A DNA stretch of 5,406 bases, taken from contig CAKUKJ010000192.1 of assembly GCA_934662525.1 (NCBI GenBank), forward strand, positions 1-5,406, read 5' to 3'. Positions 5,291-5,406 of the stretch are shown one piece after another. The first letter of the stretch is position 1. Each line of letters begins with the position of its first letter. The position numbers were made by a program, and so were the translations under genes. The notes beneath the pieces were generated by a model that saw only the letters and a program-made list of their open reading frames with translations, was not told the DNA's origin and searched no databases. This DNA comes from an uncultured Coriobacteriales bacterium. Lineage in GTDB: Bacteria; Actinomycetota; Coriobacteriia; Coriobacteriales; UMGS124.

Positions 5291-5309
5291 CAGCCGGTTC
5301 TGACGGCTG
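5291..5309 (+). terminator. Weak stem-loop after the SnoaL-like fragment
   Basis: CAGCCG (5291-5296) and CGGCTG (5304-5309) make a perfect 6-bp stem with a 7-base loop, two bases after the stop codon. There is no uninterrupted T-run directly behind it, only GTTACGTTTT starting ten bases on. It may be the former gene's terminator. The remaining bases to 5406 hold no gene I can support; TTGCACG occurs twice there, at 5377 and 5397. Confidence 0.3.
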
Positions 5310-5406
5310 ACAGAAATCGTTACGTTTTATGCTGACATCCGCGCAACCTTCCGGCGCGTCGCGGCTGCCGATTGGTTTGCACGGCCTCGCGTGACCTTGC
5401 ACGCAT

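Noticed and set aside
5026..5326. 8-bp inverted repeats AACGTAAC (5026-5033) and GTTACGTT (5319-5326) flanking the SnoaL-like fragment, considered as ends of an insertion element
   Set aside because: Too short, no target duplication and no transposase; a chance match is likely over this distance.
4986..5402. 138-residue minus-strand frame
   Set aside because: It is antisense to the SnoaL-like fragment, whose plus-strand motifs are recognisable, and it crosses the AT-rich junction.

Overview
The window looks like an accessory stretch of a high-GC bacterial chromosome. Strong G/C third-position bias, strong Shine-Dalgarno sites on several genes, a NusG-paralogue/sugar-transferase pair and two different ATPase-nuclease fusion genes together suggest a gut-type anaerobe of the Coriobacteriia (Actinomycetota). 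The taxonomic call is inference from gene style and composition, not from a marker gene.

Left part (1-1155). On the minus strand, a specialised NusG-family antiterminator (956-324) is followed 26 bases later by the 5' end of a polyprenyl-phosphate sugar-1-phosphate transferase (297 to beyond base 1). This is the usual head of an exopolysaccharide or capsule operon: the NusG paralogue would help RNA polymerase through the long operon, and the transferase would load the first sugar on the lipid carrier. Upstream lies a likely sigma-A promoter (1114-1085) and a leader of about 120 bases. Two near-identical 24-bp palindromic sites in opposite orientation (993-1016 and 1110-1133) bracket the promoter's -10 and the early leader. 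One of them overlaps the -35, and the other abuts a GC-rich hairpin just before the ribosome binding site.

Middle part (1156-3381). After a non-coding stretch with a small inverted repeat and a 16-bp tandem repeat, a plus-strand gene (1312-2907) encodes an intact AAA-ATPase-like/PD-(D/E)XK fusion protein. A 200-base gap with two stem-loop-forming inverted repeats separates it from a short XRE-type helix-turn-helix regulator (3109-3381), whose start is preceded by a compact palindrome that may be its own operator.

Right part (3382-5406). Convergent to the regulator is a second, unrelated ATPase-nuclease gene of the AAA_14/DUF4143 type (4821-3469), visibly lower in GC than its neighbours. Its upstream region holds three units of a 33-bp periodic repeat in AT-rich DNA. 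This AT-rich DNA stops abruptly near 5040, where a GC-rich reading frame begins in the middle of a SnoaL-like protein that has lost its N-terminal half. The arrangement suggests that the DUF4143 gene arrived by insertion or rearrangement. No tRNA, rRNA, CRISPR array or transposase was seen.
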